The notes under the pieces are model-generated. The model did not search any database, was not told where the DNA came from, and saw nothing but the letters and a program-made list of their open reading frames with translations. A DNA stretch of 64,000 nucleotides from Lachnospiraceae bacterium (GTDB lineage Bacteria; Bacillota; Clostridia; Lachnospirales; Lachnospiraceae): positions 3,321,501 through 3,385,500 of the forward strand of contig CP107199.1 of assembly GCA_025758065.1 (NCBI GenBank), written 5' to 3'. Positions within the stretch are counted from its first letter, which is position 1, and each line of letters opens with the position of its first letter. Of this stretch, positions 33,071-42,283 are shown one piece after another. The position numbers and the translations under genes are program-made.

Positions 33071-34159
33071 CTATTCGCTCTTAGGTCCATGCATTTTTAA
33101 TATTTTTATCTTTTCATCTTCCACGTTTGTTATGCAATATTTTTCTTTACCTGCAGGTACAAAAAACTGGGAATTTCTTTCAATCTGATACTCTTTTGTT
33201 TCTGTTTTCAAAATTCCCTTACCAGATAAAACATAAAGACAGGAAAATACCTCCTCTTCCTCAAATTCCTTTGTTTCTCCCATCTCAACTGTGTGCTGTT
33301 CCATTTGAAAACAGGGCGTACTGTCATATCCCACCAGACACTGTCCGCCATTTTCCAAAGACTGCTCTTTAATGCAGGCATCTTCCCTCGTAGCAGCTTC
33401 ACCTGCTCCTGTATAATGAAAACACTCAAACATTTTTTCAAATCCCAGCCCCTGGTGGCACATGCTATCGTCAATGGTATAACCAGACGGTGTCACTTTT
33501 TCTACACGAATGGTATAATCTGTAGGCTCCTGGATCTCGATCAGAGTGCAGCCTGCTCCAATGGCATGAGGAACGCCTCCTTTTACCAGATAAGTTTCTC
33601 CCGGCTTTACTTCCAGGCAGTTCATCAGTCCTAACATCCGATCGTAATCCTGTTCAAAAAAGCATTTTTCCCACTCTTTTCTGGTGATTCCTTCTTTAAA
33701 TCCCAGATAAAGACACGGCTTTTCCTCGCAGTCTTCTCTTGTATTTAAAATATGCCAGCATTCTGTTTTTCCAAAAGGACTTCCAAAAAGTCGTTTTGCT
33801 GTTTCCCGGTCCGGATGCACCTGGACTGTAAGACGTTCTTTGCTGTCGATCATTTTGATAAGAACACCAGGTGTATTACCCCAGGTCTCTACATGCTTTT
33901 TTCCCAGTATCTCTTCCGGATCAGAGTCTATATACTCTTTTAATGTTTTTTCATCATATTCTCCCCCTGCAATTTTACAAAGACCTTCCACAATCTCTTC
34001 CCGCCCAGCATTAAAAGCCCTTGTTACAGAATACATCCATTCTTCCGGGAAATGGCTGTCTTCTGCTTTTTCATCACCATGGAGCTTTCCGATCTCTCTT
34101 CCCCCAAGATAAGTTCTCCACACTCTTTCGCCTAATACGCAAACAGGTTCTCTTTTCAT
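33071..34159 (-). CDS. manA: Mannose-6-phosphate isomerase, class I
   Basis: The 362-residue protein has the cupin zinc ligands of type I isomerases: Gln and His in VQVHPDRETA, Glu in GKTECWHIL and His in VKGGVPHAIGAG, and the substrate loop EIQEPTDYTIRV. It interconverts mannose 6-phosphate and fructose 6-phosphate. The N-terminal domain is somewhat divergent from short Bacillus ManA. It lies downstream of recG behind a terminator, so it probably has its own promoter in that 128-bp gap. Confidence 0.9.
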   Translation of the reverse strand: MKREPVCVLGERVWRTYLGGREIGKLHGDEKAEDSHFPEEWMYSVTRAFNAGREEIVEGLCKIAGGEYDEKTLKEYIDSDPEEILGKKHVETWGNTPGVLIKMIDSKERLTVQVHPDRETAKRLFGSPFGKTECWHILNTREDCEEKPCLYLGFKEGITRKEWEKCFFEQDYDRMLGLMNCLEVKPGETYLVKGGVPHAIGAGCTLIEIQEPTDYTIRVEKVTPSGYTIDDSMCHQGLGFEKMFECFHYTGAGEAATREDACIKEQSLENGGQCLVGYDSTPCFQMEQHTVEMGETKEFEEEEVFSCLYVLSGKGILKTETKEYQIERNSQFFVPAGKEKYCITNVEDEKIKILKMHGPKSE

Positions 34160-34225
34160 CTTTCACTTCTCCTTTTCCATTTTTTCTTTTATTTTTATTC
34201 ATTTTTCATTCTTCTACATTGAGCA

Positions 34226-34270
34226 TAAAAAATCGTCAGATTTTTCAAGCAGTAAATCGAACGATTTTTC
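34226..34270 (-). terminator. Terminator of recG
   Basis: AAAAATCGT (near 34228-34236) pairs with ACGATTTTT (34261-34269), with A-rich and T-rich flanks. The internal GATTTTTC gives alternative pairings. Confidence 0.6.
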
Positions 34271-34287
34271 TTCTAAATATATGATCT

Positions 34288-36345
34288 TTACAGATTCAGC
34301 TTCTCATACCGCTCACCTAAATATAAATCTATCTGGCGCTTTAATTCCAGATGTTCCTCTTTTTCCAGCTCCGGATCATCATCCAGTATCTCATTGACTT
34401 CTTCTGAAACCTGCTTTAACAGATTGGCATCTGTAAATACATCGCCAATACGGAATTCCAGGTCGCCGCTCTGGCGCACACCGAAAATATCTCCCGGGCC
34501 ACGAAGCTTTAAGTCCTCAGAAGCAATATAAAAGCCGTCATTGGACCGGTTTAAGATATCCAGCCGTTCCATGGTATCTTTTCCGCCGGAACCATTGACC
34601 ATGATACAATAAGACTGGTGGCTGCCTCGTCCTACACGGCCTCTTAACTGGTGAAGCTGTGCCAGACCAAAGCGTTCTGCATTTTCGATCATCATTACCG
34701 TAGCGTTTGGCACATTTACTCCAACCTCGATAACCGTAGTTGATACAAGGATCTGGATCTCACCGGCCGCAAACCGTTCCATGATCTTGTTTTTCTCCTT
34801 TGCCTTCATTTTTCCATGAAGATACTCTACGTTAATGGTCTCCGGCAGTGCATTTCGCAGTGTCTTTGAATAATCCAGAACATTTTCCCCCTCGATCATC
34901 TCACTGGCTTCTACCATAGGACAGATCACATACGCCTGGCGGCCTGCTTCCACCTGTTTCTCTATAAAAGCATAAGCTTTGGAACGGTAACTGGTATCTA
35001 CTACGCAGTTTTTAATCACCTGACGGCCTGTAGGAAGCTCATCGATCACTGAAATATCCAGATCCCCATATAAAATAATAGCCAGTGTACGCGGGATAGG
35101 AGTTGCACTCATAACCAATACATGAGGAGTTTCCCCTTTTTCACTTAAAAGTTCCCTCTGCCCAACACCAAACCGGTGCTGTTCATCAGTGATCACCAGT
35201 GCCAGCTTATCGTAGATCACCTTTTCCTGGATCAGCGCATGTGTACCGATAATAATATCTGCCTCATGGGAAGCTGTTTTTTCATAAGCAATACGTTTTT
35301 CTCTGGCTGTCATGGATCCTGTGATCAGAACCACTTTTTTATCAATGCCGCAGTTTTCAAACATCTTCGTAATGGACTCAAAATGCTGTCTTGCCAGTAC
35401 TTCCGTAGGCACCATAAGAGCGCCCTGGTATCCATTCTCTGCAGCTGCAAGGAGCGCCAGAATAGCAATGACCGTCTTACCGGAACCAACATCACCCTGA
35501 ACCAGCCGGTTCATCACACAGCCTTTTTCCAGATCTGAAAATACCTCCTGTAAGGTACGCTCCTGGGCAGAGGTAAGTGCATAGGGCAGCGACTCCTTTA
35601 AGTGTCTGGTCTCTTCCCCCGGGCAGATCACAAACTCTGTTTTCTTTCCTTCCCTGCTTTCCTTTAACCGGCGTACTCCTACCAGGAACATAAAAAACTC
35701 GTCAAATACAAGGCGTTTTCTGGCAAATAAAAGTTCTTTCTGGTCTCTTGGAAAATGAATATGTTCTAAGGCATAATTGATCTCTGCAAGTTCATATTTT
35801 CTGCGTAAAAAAGCAGGCATATACTCCCTCTTCATCTGCCTGTTTTCCAATGCCTGTTTTTCTGCTTTTACAATGGTCTTATTGCTAAGTCCTCTTGTCT
35901 GTCCATACACCGGCTGCATGGCATCGACCACATTGGCATACGCCTCTTCTGTAAATACCTCCGGCTGTTCCATCATCAGCCGGCCTCGTTTTCGTACCAC
36001 TTTTCCCCGGAATACATACATCTGGCCGCTTTTAATGTTGGCCCGCATATAAGGCATGTTATACCAGGCTAATTGCAAAGTGCCAGTCATATCCCGGACA
36101 TAAGCCGATACCATCTGGATCTTTCCTGTACGCAGAAGGTCCGGCGGCTTTGGAAGGGCGGCTGCCACACTCATGACCATCTGTTCTTTTAACTGGCCTA
36201 CAGGCACCGCTGTTTCATAAGTGTCGTAAGCTCTTGGATAATAGGAAAGAAGGTCATCAATTGTGATGACCCCCAGCTTTTCAAATAATTTTCCGGTTTT
36301 CTCTCCGATCCCTTTAAGGGAACTTATAGGTTCACTGCTGCTCAT
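34288..36345 (-). CDS. recG: ATP-dependent DNA helicase RecG
   Basis: The 685-residue superfamily 2 helicase has the N-terminal wedge (OB) domain (about 60-150), Walker A VQGDVGSGKTVIA (about 277), the DEQH box ITDEQHRFG, motif SATPIPRT and the C-terminal helicase half with LRGRVGRGSHQSYC. RecG remodels stalled forks and Holliday junctions. Its ATG overlaps the TGA of the sugar kinase gene. Length is typical. Confidence 0.97.
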   Translation of the reverse strand: MSSSEPISSLKGIGEKTGKLFEKLGVITIDDLLSYYPRAYDTYETAVPVGQLKEQMVMSVAAALPKPPDLLRTGKIQMVSAYVRDMTGTLQLAWYNMPYMRANIKSGQMYVFRGKVVRKRGRLMMEQPEVFTEEAYANVVDAMQPVYGQTRGLSNKTIVKAEKQALENRQMKREYMPAFLRRKYELAEINYALEHIHFPRDQKELLFARKRLVFDEFFMFLVGVRRLKESREGKKTEFVICPGEETRHLKESLPYALTSAQERTLQEVFSDLEKGCVMNRLVQGDVGSGKTVIAILALLAAAENGYQGALMVPTEVLARQHFESITKMFENCGIDKKVVLITGSMTAREKRIAYEKTASHEADIIIGTHALIQEKVIYDKLALVITDEQHRFGVGQRELLSEKGETPHVLVMSATPIPRTLAIILYGDLDISVIDELPTGRQVIKNCVVDTSYRSKAYAFIEKQVEAGRQAYVICPMVEASEMIEGENVLDYSKTLRNALPETINVEYLHGKMKAKEKNKIMERFAAGEIQILVSTTVIEVGVNVPNATVMMIENAERFGLAQLHQLRGRVGRGSHQSYCIMVNGSGGKDTMERLDILNRSNDGFYIASEDLKLRGPGDIFGVRQSGDLEFRIGDVFTDANLLKQVSEEVNEILDDDPELEKEEHLELKRQIDLYLGERYEKLNL

Positions 36346-37223
36346 TTCTTTGCCTGTTCCAGAGCATTTAAACCTAATTTAATTGCGCCCATGATGCCCT
36401 GATCGTCATGAAGACTTGCAGGAACAATGTAATTATCAATATCCTGTAATTCTTTGGTGTTGATATAGCCAGCTACCATATCTTTTACTTTCTCACGGAT
36501 CAGTGGGAACAGCTGCTCCTGATGCATAACGCCACCGCCTAAAATGATCTTCTGCGGAGAAAGGATCATAATATAATCTGTAAGTGCTTGTGCAATATAA
36601 TAGCTTTCAATCTCCCAGACTTTCTCATCATTTTTTAATTCAATGGCTTTCTTTCCCCATCTTGCCTCAATAGAAGGACCGCTTGCAAAACCTTCAAAAC
36701 AATTCGGATGACTTGGGCAGATACAGCCATTCTTATCTTCCGGATGGCGGTTTAACAGGATATGTCCTCCTTCCGGGTGGAGCATACCATGAAGAAGACC
36801 ACCATTTACCCATACACCTACACCAACGCCGGTTCCAATGGTAATGTAGATCACACTGTCCAGTCCCTTAGCACAGCCGTAAGTCACTTCTCCCAGACAG
36901 GAACCATTTACATCGGTATCAATCCCCATGGGAACATTCAATTCTTTTTTAAGGCCGCCAAGGAGATCCTTATTTCTCCATGCCAGCTTTGGTGTTTCCA
37001 GGATATAACCGTAATTATCTGCCTTCTGATCTACTCCCACAGGTCCAAATGCACCAATGCCCAGCGCTTCAATCCCCTTATCTTTGAAGTATGCTGTGAT
37101 CTTCGGTATCGTCTCCTCCGGTGTGGTGGTCGGAATAGAAATCTGTTCCATGATGGTTCCGTCTTCTTTTCCCAGTGCGCAGACCATTTTTGTGCCGCCT
37201 GCTTCAAGCGCTCCTATTAACAT
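36342..37223 (-). CDS. ROK-family sugar kinase (fructokinase-like)
   Basis: The 293-residue protein has the phosphate loop GALEAGGTKMVCA, the catalytic Asp in GIDTDVNGSCLGE and the ROK zinc motif HPEGGHILLNRHP...GCICPSHPNCFEG with its Cys and His ligands. GIGAFGPVGVD and the C-terminal GGGVMHQE fit fructokinases of the ScrK/Gmu type. It phosphorylates a hexose, most likely fructose, with ATP. Coupling to recG by the ATGA overlap is probably positional. The isomerase ManA one gene away would make a consistent mannose/fructose route, but that is inference. Confidence 0.9.
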   Translation of the reverse strand: MLIGALEAGGTKMVCALGKEDGTIMEQISIPTTTPEETIPKITAYFKDKGIEALGIGAFGPVGVDQKADNYGYILETPKLAWRNKDLLGGLKKELNVPMGIDTDVNGSCLGEVTYGCAKGLDSVIYITIGTGVGVGVWVNGGLLHGMLHPEGGHILLNRHPEDKNGCICPSHPNCFEGFASGPSIEARWGKKAIELKNDEKVWEIESYYIAQALTDYIMILSPQKIILGGGVMHQEQLFPLIREKVKDMVAGYINTKELQDIDNYIVPASLHDDQGIMGAIKLGLNALEQAKK

Positions 37224-37250
37224 ATTTTTCTCCCCTAACTTAATTTATTT

Positions 37251-37958
37251 TTATTTCTTTCTTCCTACAAAACGAAGAAGATAAACAAACAGATTAATAA
37301 AATCAAGATAAAGCTGTAATGCTGCAAAAATAGAAGATTTTGCTGCCATCTCAGGCACATTCCCATAATAGCTGTAAAATGCCTGGATCTTCTTTGCATC
37401 ATAAGCAGTAACGATCAGGAAAATGAAAATACCAATAGCGCATACAACTGTCTCATAAGCAGACAGATCAATGAACATCGCTAACAGCCAGAATCCTGCT
37501 AAGAAGATCAGTCCGGCCATCATAAACGGACGCAGCGCAGAAAAATTGATATTTCCAAAGTATCCGATCAGTGCCATAATACCGAAAAATGCTGCAGTAA
37601 TAGCAAATGCCATCCATAAGGATAATACATTGAAGATCAGGAAATACATGCTGAATACAATACCATTTACAGCTGCATACAGGAAAAACATAGCTCTTGC
37701 TGTTCCAACTGTCATCTGATCGATCCGTGCAGACAGGTATATAACAATACCGATCTCTGCAATAAATAAGATATAATACCATCCAGGCACCTGACTTACA
37801 TAGTACAGACCATTTGTCATATACATTCCTATTGCTACGCCAAAGGTGATCAGAAGCCCTATAAACATCCATCCAAAGGTTTTTGCAGTGTATCTGCCAA
37901 GGCTTTCACCATAAGCCTGTTCACCATAACTCTGTTCCATTCTGAAATCATCATTCAT
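37251..37958 (-). CDS. Bax inhibitor-1/YccA family membrane protein
   Basis: The 235-residue protein has seven hydrophobic helices and the BI-1 family sequence VCAIGIFIFLIVTAYDAKKIQAFY near the end, including the conserved Asp of the AYDAKK loop, which in bacterial BI-1 forms a pH-sensitive pair. LDFINLFVYLLRFVG closes the protein. Bacterial homologues leak calcium or interact with FtsH; the role here is unknown. It is preceded by AAAGGAG and stands between the fakA-like gene and the sugar kinase on the same strand. Confidence 0.92.
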   Translation of the reverse strand: MNDDFRMEQSYGEQAYGESLGRYTAKTFGWMFIGLLITFGVAIGMYMTNGLYYVSQVPGWYYILFIAEIGIVIYLSARIDQMTVGTARAMFFLYAAVNGIVFSMYFLIFNVLSLWMAFAITAAFFGIMALIGYFGNINFSALRPFMMAGLIFLAGFWLLAMFIDLSAYETVVCAIGIFIFLIVTAYDAKKIQAFYSYYGNVPEMAAKSSIFAALQLYLDFINLFVYLLRFVGRKK

Positions 37959-38019
37959 AATCTTGTTCTCCTTTTTATTGCCAGACTCATTAAGTTGCGG
38001 ATCTTACAGACTGATCATG

Positions 38020-39738
38020 TTACTCAGCAGAGATCATGTAATAGTAGATCGGCTGTCCACCATACTGAAGCTCTAATTCCTTATCCGGGAATTCTTTTTC
38101 TGCTTCTTCTTTCAGTTTCTCAGCATCCTCCTCTTTTACATCACAACCATAATAAATCGTCACAAGTTCACTGTCTTCATCTAACATTGCCTTTAAAGCG
38201 GCCTTTGCTGCTTCTTCCGGGGAATGTTCTACTGCCAGCATGCCTTTATCGCCAATAGCCATGATGTCACCTTTTTCAATCTCCATACCGTCAATGTTTG
38301 TGGTACGTACTGCATAGGTGATCTGGGCTGTCTTTACCCGTTCCATCTCAGCTGTCATATTTTCCAGATTCTCTTTGGAAGTAAGATCCGGCATAAAGTT
38401 TACTAAAGCAGTGATTCCCTGGGGAACAGTCTTTGACGGGACAACAATGATCTCCTTGTCCTCAGTTAAGTCCCTTGCCTGGTTTGCAGCCAGGATAATG
38501 TTCTTATTATTAGGAAGGATAAAGATATGATCTGCATTTACATGTGCAATAGCATTTAACATATCCTCTGTACTTGGGTTCATGGTCTGACCGCCTTCAA
38601 TAAGATAATCAGCGCCAATACCCTTAAAGATCTCGCTTAAACCATCACCACAGGATACTGCGATAAAACCGTATTCCCTGCGTTCTTCAGGTTCTTCTTT
38701 TTCTTCCTGCTTTACAGTATCAGCTTGGGCCTGTTCTTTTGCAAGACGTTCGGAATCCTGGATCACCCGCTCCTCATGTTCTTCACGCATATTGTCGACC
38801 TTCATACGGGATAAAGAACCATAAGTCAGTCCCTTTTCAAAGGCAAGTCCCGGATGATTAGTGTGCACATGGATCTTAACGATCTCATCGTCAGAAACCA
38901 CCACTAAAGAGTCACCGATAGAGCCTAAGTATTTTTTCAGCTCTTCCTCATCTTCGTCTGTATATTTCTTTTCTAATTTAATAATAAACTCGGTGCAGTA
39001 TCCAAATTTAATATCAGCGGTATCAATATCGGTCCTTGCTGCCCCGTTTCCTGTCTGTACTGTTTTTTCAGCTGCCCCATTTGCAGGAGCTTCTGCTCCG
39101 TCTAATGTAAAATCAGTTACATTTCCGGTAAGACCGTCAAAAGCGCCTTTGATCACCTGCATCAGGCCCTGACCGCCGGAATCTACTACACCTGCCTGCT
39201 TTAATACCGGGAGCATCTCAGGTGTAAGGTTTAAAACCCTGTCGCCTTCTTTTATCACTGCCTGGGCAAAAGTTTCGATATCATCTGTCTCTGCTGCCAT
39301 CTCCAGAGCCTTATCTGCCATTCCCTTTGCAACAGTCAGGATCGTTCCCTCTTTTGGCTTCATAACTGCCTTGTATGCAGTTTCTGTGCCTCGGACCATG
39401 GCATTTGCCAGTGTAGTGGTATCGATCTCATCTACGGTTTTGATCTCTTTTGTAAATCCTCTTAAAAGCTGGGATAAGATAACGCCTGAGTTTCCTCTGG
39501 CGCCTCTTAAAGAGCCGGAAGAAATGGCTTTGGCTAACTGCTCCATAGAAGGATCATTAAGTGCTGCCACTTCTTTTGCTGCAGCCATAATGGTAAGGGT
39601 CATATTCGTTCCTGTATCTCCATCTGGAACCGGAAATACATTTAACTCATTGATCCATTCTTTCTTATCAGAAAGACCTTTTGCTCCTGCCAGAAAGGCA
39701 TTCTTTACCATTTTGGCATTAATTGTACTTACACCCAC
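38020..39738 (-). CDS. fakA: Fatty acid kinase FakA-like protein (DAK2/YloV)
   Basis: The GTG at 39738 is taken as start (VGVSTINAKMVKNAFLAGA) because AGGAGG lies nine bases upstream and overlaps the in-frame codons that would precede it; the protein has 572 residues. An N-terminal DhaL domain (about 1-200) has the Mg-ATP motif VFPVPDGDTGTNM and GSLRGARGNSGVILSQ. The middle and C-terminal domains are of the YloV type and include IHVHTNHPGLAFEKGL. FakA phosphorylates exogenous fatty acids held by FakB. No fakB is found in the window. It follows the Asp23 gene, as in Bacillus yloU-yloV. Confidence 0.9.
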   Translation of the reverse strand: MGVSTINAKMVKNAFLAGAKGLSDKKEWINELNVFPVPDGDTGTNMTLTIMAAAKEVAALNDPSMEQLAKAISSGSLRGARGNSGVILSQLLRGFTKEIKTVDEIDTTTLANAMVRGTETAYKAVMKPKEGTILTVAKGMADKALEMAAETDDIETFAQAVIKEGDRVLNLTPEMLPVLKQAGVVDSGGQGLMQVIKGAFDGLTGNVTDFTLDGAEAPANGAAEKTVQTGNGAARTDIDTADIKFGYCTEFIIKLEKKYTDEDEEELKKYLGSIGDSLVVVSDDEIVKIHVHTNHPGLAFEKGLTYGSLSRMKVDNMREEHEERVIQDSERLAKEQAQADTVKQEEKEEPEERREYGFIAVSCGDGLSEIFKGIGADYLIEGGQTMNPSTEDMLNAIAHVNADHIFILPNNKNIILAANQARDLTEDKEIIVVPSKTVPQGITALVNFMPDLTSKENLENMTAEMERVKTAQITYAVRTTNIDGMEIEKGDIMAIGDKGMLAVEHSPEEAAKAALKAMLDEDSELVTIYYGCDVKEEDAEKLKEEAEKEFPDKELELQYGGQPIYYYMISAE

Positions 39739-39751
39739 GGGTAACTTCCTC

Positions 39752-40108
39752 CTAATCAATCACTCTGACACCTTCCACGAAGATATTGATCTTTTCTACC
39801 TCCATGCCGGTGAATTCTTCTACTCTGTATTTCACGCTTTCAATTAAATTGTCAGATACTGCTGATATGCTGACCCCATAGGATACGATCACATGAAAAT
39901 CAATAGATATTTTATTTTCTTTAATTTCTACATTAATGCCGTGTGTCAGGCTTTCCCGCTTTAAAAGCTTTACAAGTCCGTCCTTCATGCTTACAGCTGC
40001 CATTCCGACAATACCGAAACACTCCACTGCAATGGTTCCTGCATATAAAGCGATCACATCTGGGTTGATCTGAATCTCGCCCATTTTATTGCTGATTCTT
40101 CCCTTCAT
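39752..40108 (-). CDS. Asp23/Gls24 envelope stress protein (YloU-like)
   Basis: The 118-residue protein matches the Asp23 family: GEIQINPDVIALYAGTIAVECFGIVGMA, then IDFHVIVSYGVSISAVSDNLIESVKYRVEEFTGMEV. The stop lies 11 bp before the fakA GTG, so the two are surely co-transcribed. Family members scaffold at the membrane. The gene is divergent from rpmB, an arrangement known from Bacillus. Confidence 0.93.
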   Translation of the reverse strand: MKGRISNKMGEIQINPDVIALYAGTIAVECFGIVGMAAVSMKDGLVKLLKRESLTHGINVEIKENKISIDFHVIVSYGVSISAVSDNLIESVKYRVEEFTGMEVEKINIFVEGVRVID

Positions 40109-40185
40109 ATACGCGCCTCCTATCTTTTTCTAGTGACAGTATACACTATTTCACTAAAAAAAGAAATAAATTTTTATTTTTTCGC

Positions 40186-40214
40186 TTGCAAATTTTCCGG
40201 GTTTCTGGTATTAT
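40186..40214 (+). promoter_or_regulatory. Promoter of rpmB
   Basis: TTGCAA (40186-40191) and TATTAT (40209-40214) are 17 bp apart, with TGG directly before the -10 box as an extended element. It lies about 60 bp before the rpmB start. Confidence 0.7.
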
Positions 40215-40275
40215 ACCATTGTTGTGGATTTTTTCTACTATAAAATCCAAGTAACGTTTAAGGAGGTGCAATAGT

Positions 40276-40461
40276 ATGGCTAAGTGTGCAATCTGTGAAA
40301 AGGCAGCTCATTTCGGTATCAAAGTGAGCCATTCCCATAGAAGGTCCAACAAAATGTGGAAAGCAAACGTAAAATCTGTTAAAGTTAAAGTAAACGGCGG
40401 AACCCAGAGAATGTACGTATGTACTTCCTGCTTACGTTCTGGCCTTGTAGAAAGAGCTTAA
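40276..40461 (+). CDS. rpmB: 50S ribosomal protein L28
   Basis: The 61-residue protein has the L28 core KVSHSHRRSNKMWKANVKSV and two CxxC-type pairs (CAICEKA at the start, CTSCLRSG near the end), so it is the zinc-binding form of L28. AAGGAGG lies eight bases upstream. It is monocistronic between a promoter and a terminator. Confidence 0.97.
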   Translation: MAKCAICEKAAHFGIKVSHSHRRSNKMWKANVKSVKVKVNGGTQRMYVCTSCLRSGLVERA

Positions 40462-40475
40462 TTTCAAACAGAACA

Positions 40476-40512
40476 TAAAAAATCCCGGCAGTTTAGACTG
40501 TCGGGATTTTTT
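40476..40512. terminator. Terminator of rpmB, shared with the small membrane protein gene
   Basis: AAATCCCGGCAGT pairs with ACTGTCGGGATTT with one mismatch around TTAG, with A and T runs on either side. Confidence 0.9.
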
Positions 40513-40532
40513 GTATTATAACACTTTCTTTA

Positions 40533-40670
40533 TTAACAGCAGAACAGATTATATCCAAGGATAAGACATCCGATCACAAAGAAAAACGTAAATATAGTCT
40601 CCGGAACAAAGAAAAGCACTGCCATTCCAAGCCCAAAGCAAAAAAGCATCAGTCCCCAGACTCTTTTCAT
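40533..40670 (-). CDS. Small hydrophobic membrane protein, 45 residues
   Basis: ATG AAA AGA GTC TGG begins at 40670 and the frame ends with TAA at 40533. The product (MKRVWGLMLFCFGLGMAVLF at the start, GCLILGYNLFCC at the end) has two membrane segments, about 5-22 and 27-41, around PET, with a double-Cys end. I recognise no function. A GGGAG ribosome site 11 bases upstream lies in the 3' arm of a perfect terminator hairpin, which would hide it. The frame is convincing by composition and by its position between two terminators. Confidence 0.7.
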   Translation of the reverse strand: MKRVWGLMLFCFGLGMAVLFFVPETIFTFFFVIGCLILGYNLFCC

Positions 40671-40677
40671 AGAAAAA

Positions 40678-40719
40678 ACAGCTCCCTTCCATATTTATAA
40701 TATGCTGCAAGGGAGCTGT
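40678..40719 (-). terminator. Terminator of gerW, overlapping the ribosome site of the small protein
   Basis: ACAGCTCCCTT (40678-40688) and AAGGGAGCTGT (40709-40719) are perfectly complementary over 11 bp. On the minus strand a six-T run follows, and seven bases beyond the stem is the ATG of the 45-residue protein. Confidence 0.85.
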
Positions 40720-40769
40720 CTGATTCTTTTTTATAAGATAATACCATTTTTTGAAGAAAAATGAGCGGA

Positions 40770-41198
40770 TCACGAATGTTTTTCGTTTTCTTTTGGACTC
40801 TTTGCATAAGAAGCAGCTGTTTCTTTTGCAATGGCTGCTGTCTCTTCTGATACTGGCGGTTTGCCGCCTAAAAAGCGGTTAATAAGATCCGGAGCCATAT
40901 CAATGACCTTTGTCACTGCATCCTGGTTTTTCACATTGATCAGTTTAGTAACACCATTCTGGATAATGAGAACAGCGCTGGGACTCATTTTCGCACTCAT
41001 TCCACCGCAGCCCTTGTCTTTCTGTTTAGAACCTTCTGCAAAAGCTCCTGCTGCCATACCGCAGGTCACATCGATCAGCGGTATAATAATGGTATCTCCT
41101 GTCTGGACCGGCTCACCTACTACCGTTTTAGTAGTAACAAACTGATCCATTCCTTTAAATAATGATTCAATTGTAGATGTAAAATGATTCTCTGCCAT
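40770..41198 (-). CDS. gerW: GerW family sporulation protein (YtfJ-like)
   Basis: The ATG at 41198 (MAENHFTSTIESLFKGMDQF) lies six bases from AAGGGG and is preferred over an in-frame ATG six codons earlier. Residues 25-105 are the YtfJ/GerW domain: VVGEPVQTGDTIIIPLIDVTCGMAAGAF, GCGGMSAKMSPSAVLII. GerW is a spore protein needed for germination in Bacillus. It follows the DUF2953 gene, the same pair as Bacillus ytfI-ytfJ. Confidence 0.93.
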   Translation of the reverse strand: MAENHFTSTIESLFKGMDQFVTTKTVVGEPVQTGDTIIIPLIDVTCGMAAGAFAEGSKQKDKGCGGMSAKMSPSAVLIIQNGVTKLINVKNQDAVTKVIDMAPDLINRFLGGKPPVSEETAAIAKETAASYAKSPKENEKHS

Positions 41199-41208
41199 AA
41201 TATACCCC

Positions 41209-42270
41209 TTATTCATCTGAACTATTATCCCGGCCTAACAAGCCCCGCAGCATTTTCCATGTATGTTTATGATGGTATATTCCCCAGAACAACCATAATA
41301 AATAGGAAACCCGCACCCGTCCTCTGTAATCAAGCTCTGCTTCCAGGCACTTTTCATCAAATACTGGCTGCAATGTAAGTCTTTTATAAAAGAATGGGTA
41401 GAGAAGACTTGCACCTGCCAGGATCTGACCTGTATAATAAGGATCCTCCAGACCGAAAGTAACTGTGCCTTTTCCTCTGCCTGGCCACACATGAGCAAGC
41501 AGCTTTTTTAACTGTTTGAAAAGAAGTCTGAAAGATTCCTGGTTCTCTTCATCTTCCAGCCATTCCTTTTTTTTATCTGCAAAGGCTTTTATATCTTTTA
41601 GCTTATCACAAAACCCCTGAAAAGAAAACTTAAGTTTTTGAAAGAAGGCTTGCAGACGGGTCCACATTGCCTTTATGCATTCTGCAAGGAAAACACCGCA
41701 TCTGGATTTGTGAGTGTTTTCCTCATCGCTTGCTTTCTGTATTTTGTCTTCTGATGATTTATGAGTTTTTTCCTCATTATCTGGCGCGGAACTTTTCAAT
41801 TCTGCTGCCTCCACCAGCCCGCTTTTCTCTAAGTTTTCTTTTTTCTCTGGCTTTTCTATGATTTCTGCTTCCCTCACCTTTTCTGCTTTTTCCCCGGCTT
41901 CTGCTTTCTCTGCCTTATCCTCATAATCCGCAGTTACTGCTTTTTCTGCCGCTTTTTTAACAGTTTTTTCTGCTGTTTCTTCTGCCTCTTCTATCTTCTC
42001 AGCAGATTCATCTCCCATAGTCCAAAGCTTAAACCACAGAACACGAAGAGAACCTGTCAGTCCTTTTTCCATTTCATAGGCACCTTTAAAGGAGATCACA
42101 GACAGCAGCCAGGAAACTTTCACGCTGGCCCATTTATCTTCTTTCCACATCCCCTGAAGCTGATACCGCACAGGAACAAAAAGGACTGCAAGCAGCACCA
42201 GAAGCAAAAGCCCCAGTAAGACCAGCAAAAGGATACCCAGTATTTTTAATATAAGCAATACAATATGCAA
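41209..42270 (-). CDS. DUF2953 (YtfI-like) membrane protein with long charged insert
   Basis: I place the start at TTG 42270 (LHIVLLILKILGILLL), because GGGGGA lies nine bases upstream and a membrane helix (about 5-30) follows; earlier in-frame codons overlap the preceding gene. The protein has 353 residues. After VPVRYQLQG and a first conserved block comes a strongly charged stretch (about 90-200) full of Ala, Glu and Lys, then a helical region and the DUF2953 end (FGLEDPYYTGQILAGASLLYPFF, LEAELDYRGRVRVSYLLWLFW). Function unknown; it is associated with sporulation through gerW. Confidence 0.82.
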   Translation of the reverse strand: MHIVLLILKILGILLLVLLGLLLLVLLAVLFVPVRYQLQGMWKEDKWASVKVSWLLSVISFKGAYEMEKGLTGSLRVLWFKLWTMGDESAEKIEEAEETAEKTVKKAAEKAVTADYEDKAEKAEAGEKAEKVREAEIIEKPEKKENLEKSGLVEAAELKSSAPDNEEKTHKSSEDKIQKASDEENTHKSRCGVFLAECIKAMWTRLQAFFQKLKFSFQGFCDKLKDIKAFADKKKEWLEDEENQESFRLLFKQLKKLLAHVWPGRGKGTVTFGLEDPYYTGQILAGASLLYPFFYKRLTLQPVFDEKCLEAELDYRGRVRVSYLLWLFWGIYHHKHTWKMLRGLLGRDNSSDE

Positions 42271-42283
42271 CTGTCCATTCCCC

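Noticed and set aside
40549..40773. 74-codon minus-strand frame overlapping the gerW terminator
   Set aside because: It crosses a terminator hairpin; the alternative frame at 40533-40670 is the better protein.
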